This document shows, piece after piece, positions 28,767-39,923 of a stretch of DNA of 64,000 nt. A program made the position numbers and the translations under genes. The DNA is from Tilletia caries (taxonomy: Eukaryota > Basidiomycota > Exobasidiomycetes > Tilletiales > Tilletiaceae). The notes under the pieces were generated by a model. That model did no database searches, was not told where the DNA came from, and worked only from the letters and a program-made list of their open reading frames with translations. The stretch lies in NCBI GenBank assembly GCA_032718865.1, contig JALUTQ010000024.1, forward strand, positions 605,501-669,500, in the 5' to 3' direction. Within the stretch, counting starts at the first letter, position 1; the number at the start of each line of letters is the position of its first letter.

Positions 28767-29389
28767 GGCGCCCAAGATGCCCAGTCGACTTTCCCGTATC
28801 GGTATACCCCTGGCGGCCAGGAAAAGGCACTCTCCCCTTCTTCTTTCTCTTTACTTTTCTTCGGATCGCAGCTATCTCTTTCGCCTCGAACACAACCTCC
28901 AATCGTCGTTGTTCTTGCTTTCGTCAGGCGTGCTGTGTGTGCTGAGTTCATCCTCATCGTCTCGCACATCCACAACGATCTTCCTCTTTCCTCCTCGTCA
29001 CCGCCAGCACACCACCACCACGCCTCTTCCTCCTCTCTCACCATCCATCGCCTCCCTACTCGCTGCCCTCGCTTTCTTCTTGTTGGCGGTGTACAAGACA
29101 TTAACCATGCGTCATGCACCACGTTCCCTTGCACCGCATTAGACCGTGTTGACTCTTGGTCCGTCCCAGATGGCCGAACGCTGAACTCTGATCGATCCCG
29201 AGCATCGAGGCGGCGGCGGACACAGCCAGCCATAAAAGGGATGCGACGAATGAGAGTCGACGCGGCACAGTGCTGATATATGCCTCCCCTCACCTTCTTT
29301 CTCCCTTCCCATCCCTTGCTCAGCTTTCTCCTGCCTTTGCTCCTCACCTTGCCTTCTAGCTCATTCATCCCCAGTGGCCAGGTCGAAAG
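28767..29389. other. Intergenic region
   Basis: 623 bp; CT-rich 3' flank of the vWA gene followed by ATAAAAGGG (about 29232), a TATA-like box before the PACT pseudogene. Frames through here show only Ser/Pro/Arg-rich composition. Confidence 0.4.
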
Positions 29390-30430
29390 ATGGCTAACAA
29401 CTCACCCACCTCGATCCGTGCTTCTCTTCCTTCTCCTCGTCAGAACCAAAGACCTGTTCGGGACCCGCGTCTCTTCTCGCAACCCTCGGAAAGAGCTCGA
29501 TACTCAACACCGAGCCACGCGTCGCGTGGGACGAGAGCTAGAAGCGCTTCGTTCCGATAAGGAACAATTCGAAGCACGGCGTCATACTTCGGACCGGGAC
29601 AATCACGATGTGGTCGAGGTACTCAGAAGGAGCTCGACCATCAAGAGCGGGCGATGTGCCATGTGGACTAAGCAGAAGTTGAGCGGCTGCAAGAGGACAG
29701 TCGTATACCTCCCGTCTCGACCATGTGGAAGCCGACCGGCGCAAGGACGAGATCGATCATTTCACACAAGAGCATTCCCAGTCGGTACGCTTCGACCACA
29801 TGATTGGGCAGGACAGCCCCTCCAAAGCAAGATCCATCCTCCGGACGCAGTGAGTCGGTTACGTCGGCCGAAAACAAAACGTTCCATCTCTCGAGCATTG
29901 CGCAACTACGAAAGCACCACGTCGAGGAGTGCAAGCGCCTGATGCTGCGGATTCGATACCTCAAAGTGAAGTGGATGCGGGAAGCCAACTTCCGGTCTGA
30001 CCTTGGATACCAAAAGACGTTCCTCCAGCATCTAGTCGGAGGTCTCGAGAGGGACATAGCGTTGACGCAGTCGTTCGTTGCGGATATTCACACGAGTCGG
30101 GGCTTGCTCAAGCCACCTCCGACTCCGAGGAACCGGATGCAAGGGGCCATGCTGACCGTGCGAGCGGTTATTAGTGAGGATGCGGTGAGTTCGCTATCAG
30201 AAACACGCGTTGATGGTCAAGACAATGCGACTGATTCTTCCCCCATTTTGTGCTGAACCCGCTTGGATCCTGTAGCCTGCTGAGCTCTGAGCGAGCGTTG
30301 GAAGGGTGCGGATGCCAGCAAAGCTCCGCTAGGGGATATACCCTTGCTGAGGCCCGAGCCCGAAGGGAACAACGCTATCTGAACGAGGGTCCGAGTGAGG
30401 AACATCCTGGCAGTTGGGCCTCCGTCTAAA
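29390..30430 (+). pseudogene. Broken coiled-coil/PACT (pericentrin-like) gene, left copy
   Basis: The C-terminal part matches the PACT (pericentrin-AKAP450 centrosomal targeting) motif: a helix beginning HVEECKRLMLRIRYLKVKW, followed by REANFRSDLGYQKTFL, at about 29918-30040. PACT proteins (e.g. fission yeast Pcp1) anchor gamma-tubulin complexes at spindle pole bodies. An apparent N-terminus (MANNSPTSIRASLPSPRQ) starts at 29390 and stops after 57 codons. Coiled-coil remnants (ELDHQERAM, AEVERLQEDS) lie in other frames, with a TAA between them. Compared with the right copy, roughly 90 bp of coil is missing near 29760-29790. A plausible last intron (GTGAGT at 30185) leads to a conserved tail (SSARGYTLAEARARREQRYL). 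Frame breaks and internal loss make this a pseudogene; a full-length parent is probably elsewhere. Confidence 0.65.
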
Positions 30431-30678
30431 TTCGCCTGTCCCTTCCGCCTTCCTGCTTCGTTCGCTTCCTGCAATTCGCTTTTTCTTTCAGACATGTATC
30501 ACTTTCTGTCTCGTTTCGTCTCCACTTGTCTCGACATCGCAACAGCCCTCCCAGCTGTTCCAGGTTATACTGCCTCTCCTGCTTCGGGCACCCCTCGACA
30601 GCATGGATTGGTCCGGCAGGTTTTGCAACGTTTTGACCTTTGATCTCTGCTTACGTCCTTTCTCCCACGTCTGCATCT

Positions 30679-30686
30679 TATAAAAG
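30679..30686 (+). promoter_or_regulatory. TATA box of the collagen-like gene, left copy
   Basis: TATAAAAG, 142 bp before the ATG at 30828, followed by a long CT-rich leader. The same box and leader occur in the right copy. A strong TATA plus a pyrimidine tract is typical of highly expressed fungal genes. Confidence 0.65.
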
Positions 30687-30827
30687 CGGGTCCCAATCCT
30701 CCCTCGTTCTCTTTTCCTCTCTATCCCTCACCCACTCTCTCACTCCATCCTCTCCTAAGGCCCTCTCTCCCCTCTTACTCTCTCACATCATTTTCTCCTT
30801 CGCTTTCCTTCCGTTCCCTTTCTCAAA

Positions 30828-31492
30828 ATGAAGTCCTTCACCACCGCCATCATCCTCATCGCCTCGGCTGCCGCTGCCAACGCCACCTACGCATCCACCA
30901 AGGTCGATGTATGCATACCCGCCTTGGCCGATGTATGCAAAATTATGTCCGCCGGCGGTCTCCTCAACCTCGGCCTCCTCGGCTGCTCAGGCGCTCAGGC
31001 TTCAAGGTGGACCCCACCGTCGACGTCTTGCGTCGCTCTGACGAGTCCGAGCCGAAGTTCGTTGCCCGCGCCGAAATGGAGCGCGCTCTCGGCAAGCAAA
31101 AGAAGTACGAAGCCTGCAAGAGCCTGTCCAGCGCCGGCTTCTTGAACCTCAACCTCTTCGGCTGCGGCAAGTTCAACGTCAACCCCAAGCTCGACATTTT
31201 CCGTCGTGAGGGAACCTATTTCACTCCCAGTTCCGCTGGTTTCGCTCACTCCTCCGGCACTAAACACCACCCCGGCACTAAGGGCCACCCAGGCTCCAAG
31301 GGTGTTCACAGCAAGCCCGGTGTCCACGGCGCCGCTGGAAACTGCGCCGTGCACATCAGCAAGTCCTCTTGCCCGGACTTCTCCAGGGCTGGTCTGGTCA
31401 ACATCGACCTCCTGGGATGCCTCGACGTTTACGTCAGCCCTACCGTCAAGATCGGCCAGGGCATCAATGACTTCTTCAACAACCACCACTAG
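30828..31492 (+). pseudogene. Secreted collagen-like protein gene, left copy, frameshifted
   Basis: It keeps the promoter, signal peptide (MKSFTTAIILIASAAAANA), repeat motifs LNLGLLGC, LNLNLFGC and IDLLGC, and a shortened Gly-rich linker (GTKHHPGTKGHPGSKG). An 8-bp tandem duplication (GCTCAGGC twice, about 30986-31001) shifts the frame directly after the first LLGC. There is also a 24-bp insertion flanked by GATGTATGCA repeats near 30906-30940. The remainder is open in another frame to TAG 31492. No intron with correct phase removes the damage: GTATGC donors at 30909 or 30930 joined to either CAG leave the wrong frame. It is therefore read as a pseudogene; the intact counterpart is at 62194-62868. 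Translation could only yield a truncated 105-residue secreted peptide. Confidence 0.75.
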
Positions 31493-32207
31493 ATTACAGC
31501 CTCTAGACGAGGATACTTGTGATACGACTCTCTTGGCCTCCCCTTTTTTCTCTGCATCACGCACCTACGGACTGGATCTTATTTCTTCACCTCAACCACT
31601 TCGGAATCATCGTTGAACGACCCTCGACGGGCCATCATCACCGACCCTTAAGCCACCGAACCTTGAGCAAGGCCACAAGCAAGCCTCGTGCCTCTCAAGC
31701 CTCTCCGGGACGATCCAACATCACCTCCACTGCGTCGCTCTTACCCTACTTCGTTTTGTCTCCCACCCACTGTACTTCACCTTCACCTTCATCTACCCTA
31801 ACCCCCTCCCGCGATCCTAGGCAATAAAGAAATATGTCCCTCATCTGAATCTGAAAGTGTCGATGAGCTCTCACTCGGAATGATACGCCGGGCTCCATGC
31901 AGTGTGAACAGCTCCATGCTCTCCCTCGCAGACTCCTCAGGAGACATCAGGCATCAGCTCAGCTCAGCCAGCAAGAGCGTCAGCCGAAACGAGTACATGA
32001 TGAGTCGATCTGCAAGCCCAGCGCAACTGTCACGTTTGCCATTTTCACATCTCTCACCTGCCAAATCCGCAAGGGCAACCAACGTAAGAAGCGCATACAA
32101 CAAGCTCCGTTCGTCTTCCTCGATGGTGAAGATGGACAGACGACGAGCTCTTCAAGCACCATGTTGAGGATGGAATAAAAGTCGTGTATTGCGAACCGTG
32201 TACAAAA
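31493..32207. other. Shared intergenic DNA between the collagen-like and SLC12 genes, left copy
   Basis: 3' flank of two convergent genes. It includes the element (reverse strand) reading ATATTTCTTTATTGCCTAGG, then GAAGGT repeats and GTACAGTGGGTGGGAGAC at about 31680-31850, which recurs at 52463-52530, 58972-59045 and 61845-61990. No gene is supported. Confidence 0.6.
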
Positions 32208-35200
32208 TCATAGCGACATGGTCATCGTCAGCTGCCGTGCATGCACGCCCAGCACCGGCGGCCCGCCCGAGAACAAAGACTCGAGCTGCTCCAGGTATCG
32301 CAGGCTCCGCAGCTCGTCGTCGGACATACCTGTCTCCGGCGCGGGCAGGGCCGTCAGCACCACCGTCGTCGCAGGCGTCGAGTTCGTCCGGATCAATTCG
32401 CTTTGAGGCGCGGACCCAAGAGCAACGGAGAGAGAGAGGGAGAGAGTCAGAATCAGGATGGGTATGCACTGGTTGAAGCACGTTACTGATGCTGAACTCA
32501 CTTCAAAATAAGATACTGGGCCTTGTTCGGCAGCTCGTTGAACGCGATCAGCGGCTTGCGATGTGTGGGCCCAGTGGCAGGCGTAGACGAGCGGTACTGC
32601 GGCTTCGACCCCGTCCCGCGGCGCTCACCCTGGCCAGGTCGCTGCTGAGACCGTTGAGCCGAAGAGTGGGCACGCTCCCGTCTCGAGCCGCCTCCCGTAC
32701 CACTCGCCCGGCTGCTCGCACTCGAGGTGCTGTTCGACCGCTTGGGCCTGGACCGCACGGCCTCCTTCCTCAGTGGCAGGATCCCAGACGCAGCGGAGGA
32801 CGACGACGATGCCCCTTCGTCCTTCTCGCCTTGAACCCGCATCGCAGCTTCGAGCCGGGCCCGATCGGAGGCCTTCAGCGTCCCATCGCCTTCGTCATCA
32901 CTCTCCTCACTGCGCTCTGCCGACAAGAATGTCTTGCTTGTCGCCTGCGTGGGTGTGCCACTGTCCGCCTCCACCGTCGAGCCGTAGGCCGCACGCGATC
33001 GAGATCCCGATCCCGATCCGAGTAGGGGCTCGTCCGGACGGCCCGAGCGGCTCCCGATCGAGTACGCCCGCTGCCGGCCTGACTTGCCCATTTGCTCGCC
33101 GCGGGGTGTGTACGTGATCGTCGAGGATCTTCGCAATCCAAGACCCTGACTGCCTGCGCCGAACCACTCATCTTCATCCCCCAGATTGGCCAGCTCGTCA
33201 CTGAGATCAGAGCCTCCGTCTTCGCTGTCCGAAAGCTCGTCCTCGCTCTCGCTCTCCTCTCCGGCCCCCGTCCACGTCCTGTTGGCCTTCCGGGAACGTG
33301 GGTGGGCGAGACCGATTCGCATGTTGTGCTGGAAGAATGCGAGGTGTTCGGGTGGGAGACTGACTCCGAAGATCTTCTGGTCGCGCTTGCTCTGTCGCTG
33401 CGTGCCCTCGCTGCCCGTAGCAATGGCGCCGCTTGGACCTGGTGTGTCCGGATTGACTTGAGAGGCCCGCTTGGCCGCTGCCTTTGCTCGTCGTTCATCC
33501 TCTTTCCGCAGTTGACGCAAGGCTTCCCACCACGGATCTCCGGCCTGAAGTGATCCATCATGAGCGTCCAGGTCAGCTTATCGATGCACTTTAACATACG
33601 AGCGAGATGGAACTTACGAGTTGACGATCGATGTTCGACGCGACTGGGCTCCGGCCCATCACGATGGCCTCGTAACTAGCGACAGATCCAGAGGACAGCG
33701 TGAAGACTCGGAGGGCAGCAGCCGGGATCCGAAGGTTGTCCAAAAGCGACCGAACGCGTCGGCTGCAAGTTTACTCAGTTCTCGTCAGTTCCACATCTTC
33801 TCAAGGAAGGAAAACATCCCTTCCAAAACTCACCGTTCTCCCTCGACATCCTTCTCCGACTCGACAAAGACAGAGACACGAAGCTTGTGGCCCTTCCACG
33901 TCCCAGTGTAGCTCAAGATCGTGCCCAACTGAAGGACCATGGTGTACGTATCCCAAGCATGGCTGGCGTCGAGGTCAGGACTGGCGATCTGGATCGGCCA
34001 CAAGTCTATGTACCGCTCAGCATGCTGGCTGTTCGTCGGCAGCTTCGTCGAGGGACTTGGTCCGGAGGAATGGCCAAATCCGAAGAGACGGGCGATGGGG
34101 TTGGACGCATTATTGTTGGAAGCGGAGGCCTTCTCGGACCCAGCTGGACCTGGAATCGGTCCCGGTAGTCGTAAGCTCTGGAAGTTGTAGGCAACCGCCA
34201 AGGCTTTGTTCAAGGCCAGCGTGTCCTCCATTATCCCTGTGCATGAAGAACAAAGAATAAGCAATCGGAGCACACTAAAGTTGGGGCAGAGTAAGACATG
34301 TACGTACCAACGAACGTAGTCGGCCGAATCGGAGTCTCTCGGCGAGCCGAGTCCGTGGGGAGCGAACGGGAACGAGACTCGTTCAAGTTGTCCTCGTCTT
34401 CCTCATTCTGGTCCGACATCGTCCGTGCCATCCCCATAGATGCCCCTGGCTTTTCCACCACGCCCCGAATGGTAATCTCACTACCGTCGCTCTTCATACT
34501 GCCGGACTCATTTCCGAAGGAGCGGCTGATCAAGACTGAATCAGAAGAGCCGGTCCGGACGCGTACGTTGGGTGAAGATGGGGATGGAACCGCTCCAGAA
34601 CTTCGCGGGACGACGAGACGGGCCGGGTATTGAACGTGCGAAGGGAAGCCGAGCACAACGACGTTAGGCCGCATTCCTCCAAGCCCGCAAGACAAGATCA
34701 GGTTTCGAGCTCCTTCTCGTTCGTCTCTGAGCAACACAAGTTCGTCAGTGACATTACATGAATGGGGTTGCCAAGGCAGACCGAAACTCACCGTGCGATG
34801 ACCACGTCAACGAAGGACTTGATGCTGGATATGTCTACGAGCTTGAGCCATGCGATCTGCTGACGGCGAAGCTCCGGCAAGCATTCAGCAAAGTCGCCCT
34901 TGATGATGTGACCGAGGACGTAGAGGGCGCCCTTCTTGAGGGAGTTGCAGAAGATGATCAGGTTCCACTCTGTCCTGGGATTGTTCGCCAGCAGGAGGAT
35001 TTGAGGACGCCAGTACTTGACGTGACCTTTCCGTTCGTCGATACGTAGCAGATACTTCCGCACGATGTGGTAGTGAAGATCTGCAAGGGAGATGTAATCA
35101 GCAACGCGAACTTGATGATGGTGATTGAGAAAGTGTGGCAGTACTTACTCCTTGTGACATCGCCCCAAGGCTTCGGCGGGGAGAATACGTGGATGGCGAT

Positions 35201-37760
35201 GAAGAGGAGAACTTCGATCACAATGCAGAGGAAGGCCAAGATCCCGTTGGTGAAGAACATAGCGACTGCAATACAAGGGTGTCGCTGTGCGTCAGTTATC
35301 TTCCGAAAAAGCTTGACCCAGAAAGAGTGATACTCACCAAGACAAGCCAGAGCTCCACCCCCAGACGTCCAGAGGTTGAAGTACCGGAACGAAGGTCGGA
35401 AAGACGGAGCTCCACCAGCTTTGAGCGCAAAGCACGCAAAACTCAGCACGCCAAAGGTGAGCAACGTCGTCATCGTGACCAGCGAAGCAATCGCATTGAC
35501 CGAGTCGACAAACAGGACGATCTGGCAGAGCACGTAGGTGAAGAACACGGCATACGTCGGCGTGTCGGAGACTTCGGTTCCCTGGGCAAAGATGTCCAGC
35601 ACGGGAAGCAGGTTGTCACGAGCGATGGCCTGGAGGATCTTGGCGCACGCCAACATACCCATCAGCGCCGAGAACGCCGTGCTGGCCAGGGCACCGAACG
35701 TGATCAACTGCGGCCACAACGCGACGTCGGATACGATACCGACGTCTTCGTAGAATGATTGACGCTTGATCGTGCCGGCGAAGATGACAAATGCTGCTGC
35801 ATAGACGAGGAAGGTGAACACGAGGGCGCCGTTGGTTCCTTTTGTCAGAGACTTGGAGGGCTTGCGCAGATCGCCTGATACAGAGGCTCCTGCGAGAATT
35901 CCGATAACTGCTGGGAAGAGCACGCCGAAGACCTGAAGGGGAGGGAATCACGAAGGGTCAGCGACTCAGCGGTGTAGTGCTACAACGCTGTCTTCACTTC
36001 GCATACTCACTGATTGCCAATTCTCTTTCACACCTGGAGGAGATCCGGATCCGGCTGCATTCGAGCTGAAGGCAGGGAACAGATTCTCGCGAAGAGTAGA
36101 AAGCGCCCATCCGGTATAGTACGCGCCTCGATCCTCGTCCACGAAGGGCTGGACGGTCAACGACGAGATGGGAATCGAGATAATGGCAACGGCGAGAATG
36201 ATGGCCAGGACGAGTGTGGCGCGTGCGAAGACGGCACTGCCGACGAGACAGACGATCATACTGAGCAAGAGGACGACCGAGCCATAGCCAAAGTTCCACC
36301 AGGCTCCCTCAGGTAGGAAGCCGGTGCCCTCTCCACGGCTGATCCCAAAGGCGTCCGTCAAACTTTCGCAGAAACCGAGGACGTTCATACTGGCATTAAG
36401 CGCCTGGCCCGCGAAGAAGATCAGACCGATACTGCCACCGAACTCGGGACCGAGGGAGCGAGAGATCAGGTAGTAGGCTCCCCCGCCGCGCACCTGTCCG
36501 TTTGTGCTGATGGCGGAGAGGGAGAGGGTGGTGAGTGTGTCGATACCGTACGAGATGACGAGAAGGAAGAGAGAGCCGAGAAGACCGACTTGTCCGAGGA
36601 CGAAACCGAAACGAAGGAAGAGAATTATACCGAGGATCTGCGTAGAAGAAGCTCGGCATGATCAGTCACATGTCACCTCTCGACTGGGAGCCAACTCTCA
36701 GAATTAAGAGTCAAAATTAGCTCACATTCAGGCTGACGGGTAAGAAGACGCCCATAAAAGTCCCCAGCTTGCGCGGTTGAAGTTCCTGAGCGCTGATCAT
36801 GCCAGCGCTCTTTGTCCGACTGGAGCCTGCCGGACCGTGCGAGGCATTGTTCCCATTCGACGCTCCGTGACTCATGGCGCGTTCGATATCCATAAAGCCA
36901 CTAGATCGACCATGCGTATCCTCCTCTCCAGCCTGGCGCGTGTCGTCCTGTTCTCCGCTCCCGTACATACTGTTGCGAGCAGAAGCGGCGTCGTCGGGCT
37001 CGGCGCTGAAGGAGACACCTTTGAGCCGAGCTCGGACGCCCGATGCGGAGCGCGGCGCGTTGATTCGAATTGTGCGGTCCTTATCTTCGGAGGAGCTTCC
37101 AGTGGGCCCGTGGTCAGACGATGGCGTAGCGTCGGCTCGCTTCTTGCCCGCTGCTCGTCCTGTAGGCGCGGGCCCAAAGAGTTCTTCGGGATCGCTGAGC
37201 TTTCGTTCTCGGCCATGGAGCTGTCCCCTCTTCTTCGTTCCTTTCATTGAGGCCGAATAAGTGGGTGTCGAGGTTGACGCGGTTGCGTGCACTGACTTTG
37301 GGCGGCGGAGGGAGTCCTTGAGTGATTTGGGGAAGGGTTCGGGTGAGTGCTGGCGGGTGCTGGACACAGACTGGGACACCGATCGCGAGGGCCGTGCGTC
37401 CGTTGCGTGCTGATTTGCTGCGCTCTCCGTCTGTCCAGGTGCAGTATCGGAGCTCTGGACCGAGACGGAGGACGAATCTGAGTTCTGCTGGGTATGAGCC
37501 CCCATTTGTTCGCCGGTGTTTCTGCGTCTGCGAGCTGCGAGGGCGCTGCTCATCTTGGGCCTGCGTGAGGCTGAGCTGTTTTTGTGTGACACAGATCGAT
37601 CACCTGGGCCGCGAGAGTCGCTTCCGCTTCCGCTTCCGTCGTTGTCTTGGTCGTTGTCGTCGTCGTCGTCGTCTAAGTTGTCGCTGCGTCGGAGGAGGGC
37701 ATGGTTGAGGGAGTCGAAGTGGTCTGCGGACTGGTCGCGGGAGGCGATGAAGTGCGACAT
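32208..37760 (-). CDS. VHC1: SLC12-type cation-chloride cotransporter (VHC1-like), intact
   Basis: Ten exons on the minus strand: 37760-36726, 36637-36011, 35932-35338, 35265-35149, 35080-34792, 34726-34308, 34236-33834, 33762-33618, 33544-32502 and 32400-32208. All introns are GT-AG and phase-consistent; 1,621 residues. It is an electroneutral K-Cl-type symporter; the yeast homologue VHC1 is vacuolar. The N-terminal 345 residues are disordered and acidic/Ser-rich. TM1 starts ILGIILFLRFGFVLGQ; then QVRGGGAYYLISRSLGPEFGGSIGLIFFAGQ (TM3), FGVLFPAVIGILAGASVSGDLRKPSKSLTKGT (TM6 loop), and the C-terminal KGHVKYWRPQILLL, DISSIK and VVLTALPAP blocks typical of the family. A Ser/Arg-rich insertion (exon 9, about 345 residues) lengthens the tail. 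The segment from mid-exon 6 to exon 10 is inside the left duplication arm; the 5' half is single-copy. Confidence 0.93.
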
Positions 37761-38182
37761 GGCTGAGGCGGGAGTCTGCGCTGTGCTGCGCTGTGCTGCG
37801 CTGTTATCCCTCTGCCGCGCGCGTCGAGACTTGTGAGGCTCGAGTGCGAACTTGCGAACTTATCTCGCAGGACAGTCGACGTTCTCAAGGTGCAAGGTGG
37901 GAGCGAGAGTGAGTGCGCTCAGATCTCGCTGCCCTGTGCCTCAGCCAGCCGGATTCAGACTTCACCGGAGTCTGATCTCATACAGAAACCCCGTGCCATT
38001 GCATGAGACTTTTCTATGCTATGGGGGTCACACATTTTTCATTCTCGACCTTCGCATTTCGCAACCTTCTCGGCTTCTCGCCCAAGATTTCTTCGCCCTG
38101 TCGCAACTCGCAACAGCGCTTGTTCGATCTTCATTCTTCCGCTTTGCCCCCTTCGGATCCCCAAGAACACACAATCGCAGAC
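37761..38182. promoter_or_regulatory. Divergent promoter of the SLC12 gene and GAR1
   Basis: 422 bp between outward start codons. It has a short tandem of GCGCTGTGCT near 37780-37800 and no clear TATA box. The GAR1 side is TC-rich. Confidence 0.4.
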
Positions 38183-39037
38183 ATGAACAGAGGCGGCTAC
38201 GGCGGACGAGGCGGTGGCGGCGGTGACCGCGGCGGCTTCGGTGGAAGAGGCGGCGGCGGTGGAGGCTTTCGCGGAGGTCGCGGAGGTGGACGAGGCGGAT
38301 ACGGGGCACCCATGGGCCCACCCGAGACCGTGCTCGAGATCGGCACCTTCGTTCACGCAGTCGAGGGCGAGATGCTCTGCAACAGCACGGACGCAAAGCA
38401 CGTCCCTTACTTCAACGCTCCCATTTAGTGAGTGCGCGCGCTTGTCATGCAGTCGTATCTGGAAGCAAGTTGACAGTGGATCTGTCCACCAAACATAGTC
38501 TTCAGAACAAGTCGGCCATCGGCAAGGTGGACGAGATCCTCGGGCCTATCAACGCCGTTTCGTTCACCGTCAAGATGGACAACGGTATCGTCGCAACCTC
38601 ATTCAAGCCAGAAGACAAAGTATACATCGGCGGTGACCGGCTACTGCCCATCGAGCGATTCCTACCAAAACCGAAAGTCGTCGGCCCGAAGCGTGAGTCT
38701 ACATCGGTCAAGTCTGTGCAGACCTGGGCTGACCGGTTGTATCTGCTATACAGCACCAAAGAAGAAGGGCGGCGCCCGAGGAGGCGCGCGTGGTGGAATG
38801 CGAGGTGGGCGAGGAGCCCCAAGAGGACGCGGCGGTCCCGGCAGAGGAGCACCACGCGGCGCAGGTGGATTCCGCGGAGGTGGAAGGGGAGGCCCACCTG
38901 GCGGCCGAGGTGGATTCCGGGGCGGCGCAAGCGGTGGGAGAGGAGGCGGTGGTGGCTTCGGCGGCGGTGGCTTTGGCGGTGCCCCCCGAGGCAGGGGAGG
39001 CTTCCGGGGTGGAGGAGGTGGACGCGGCGGGTATTAG
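38183..39037 (+). CDS. GAR1: H/ACA snoRNP protein GAR1
   Basis: Exons 38183-38427, 38499-38692 and 38754-39037 (phases 2 and 1), 240 residues. GAR1 is the H/ACA ribonucleoprotein subunit that binds the pseudouridine synthase CBF5/dyskerin and helps product release during rRNA pseudouridylation. Both GAR domains ([18 protein letters not shown] at the start, RGGxRGG repeats at the end) flank the central beta-barrel: [73 protein letters not shown]. These are the classic family residues. The intron 1 acceptor (TAG at 38498) is needed to make [14 protein letters not shown] continuous. Confidence 0.95.
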
Positions 39038-39179
39038 GACACCTTGTCCACCGCGTCTTCCCTCCGATCCTGACGCTTCGGCTTCTGAACTGTACAATCT
39101 CTCCGGTTTCTTCTTCTGCATTTCCAACTTTGTCCGAACTCGGTCCGTTGCCTGAGTCAAGAGAGTGAGAGGAATGGTT

Positions 39180-39223
39180 GGCCTGTACAAGGCACTTTCG
39201 CCCGATTTGCTGAAAACACGTGG
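39180..39223 (+). repeat. 44-bp direct repeat, copy 1
   Basis: Starts GGCCTGTACAAGGCACTT and ends ACACGTGG; recurs at 39361-39404 with one mismatch. It lies downstream of GAR1 with a G run between the copies. No structure or gene is assigned. Confidence 0.85.
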
Positions 39224-39360
39224 TGACAATCAAGCCAGAGCGGGGGGGGGCTGTGCCATTAGCAACACCGTGTCGCGATTCCGGATTTTCAGGGGGATGG
39301 GCTGGATTCGCTCTCTTCTGAGTCTTGTCCCACCCGCCCGCGGCTCCCACGCGATTGGGC

Positions 39361-39404
39361 GGCCTGTACAAGGCACTTTCGCCCGATTTGCTCAAAACAC
39401 GTGG
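39361..39404 (+). repeat. 44-bp direct repeat, copy 2
   Basis: Same 44 bp as 39180-39223 (G to C at one position), start-to-start distance 181 bp. Both end in a CACGTG E-box-like word. Confidence 0.85.
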
Positions 39405-39473
39405 AAGGGTCACCGAGCTTTTCTCAACACAATACTTTATATTCATCCAAAAAAGAGGCCATCATCCAAAGCC

Positions 39474-39546
39474 GCCACTCTGGCCGAGCGGTTAGGACGT
39501 CTGGCTAAATCTGTGGATGCCGCAGGTTCGAATCCCTCTTATTGCA
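39474..39546 (+). tRNA. Class II tRNA-like sequence (Ser/Leu type), probably a degenerate tRNA or SINE head
   Basis: A box TGGCCGAGCGG (39481-39491) and perfect B box GGTTCGAATCC (39525-39535) at tRNA spacing. A variable-arm hairpin TGTGG-ATG-CCGCA fits a class II tRNA. However the 3' half of the anticodon stem seems to be missing after TCTGGCTAAATC, the T stem has two mismatches and the two acceptor strands (GCCACTC and TTATTGC) do not pair. So a functional tRNA is unlikely; no anticodon is assigned. Confidence 0.45.
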
Positions 39547-39923
39547 ATCTCTGGTGACAAAGAATCTGGTTGTAATGCTGGGTTAGAACTTGTGTAATCC
39601 TCAGTTAGAGACGGGCCTGCTGGGTTAGAAGGTGACGGGTTAGTGTTAGGGTCAGAGACGGGTCTGTGAGGGCGGGAGCCCGAGCAGGTTAGGATGGATA
39701 TGGTGGAGATTACAAAAAAGATTACAAACACGGTTAGAGTCGAGGTTAGAGGGGGGGGTCGAGGGGGGGCTCAGAAGAGTCATCGGAAGTTGGCATGTAT
39801 GAAGGGCAGCATCCATTCCCTTCTCGCCCACCACATTCTTCCCGTCTGACCAACACCCATCCCCAGCTCGTCTGCCCTGCCCGCGCCTCCCAGAGACCGT
39901 CCCCTTGATCGTACAGAAAAAAG
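39547..39923 (+). other. GGTTAGA-rich stretch and PRO3 upstream region
   Basis: GGTTAG(A/G/T) words recur about seven times between 39580 and 39755, including GTTAGGGTC and an AGAGACGGG repeat (about 39606 and 39654). Telomere-like in flavour but not a telomeric array. A G run follows at about 39750, then the PRO3 leader. Confidence 0.5.

Larger units (their letters stand above)
29681..34638. repeat. Left arm of large inverted duplication
   Basis: About 5 kb that reappears, reversed, at 59046-64000. The matching order is: PACT gene 3' part, collagen-like gene with promoter, its 3' flank, then SLC12 exons 10 to mid-6. Identity by eye is in the mid-90s per cent in SLC12 exons, with small indels. 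The inner boundary is inside SLC12 exon 6 at an ACGTTCAATACC word; the outer end lies beyond what the window shows for the right arm. Confidence 0.9.

Noticed and set aside
39580..39760. Telomeric repeat array (TTAGGG)
   Set aside because: Only scattered GGTTAG words, no tandem TTAGGG run.
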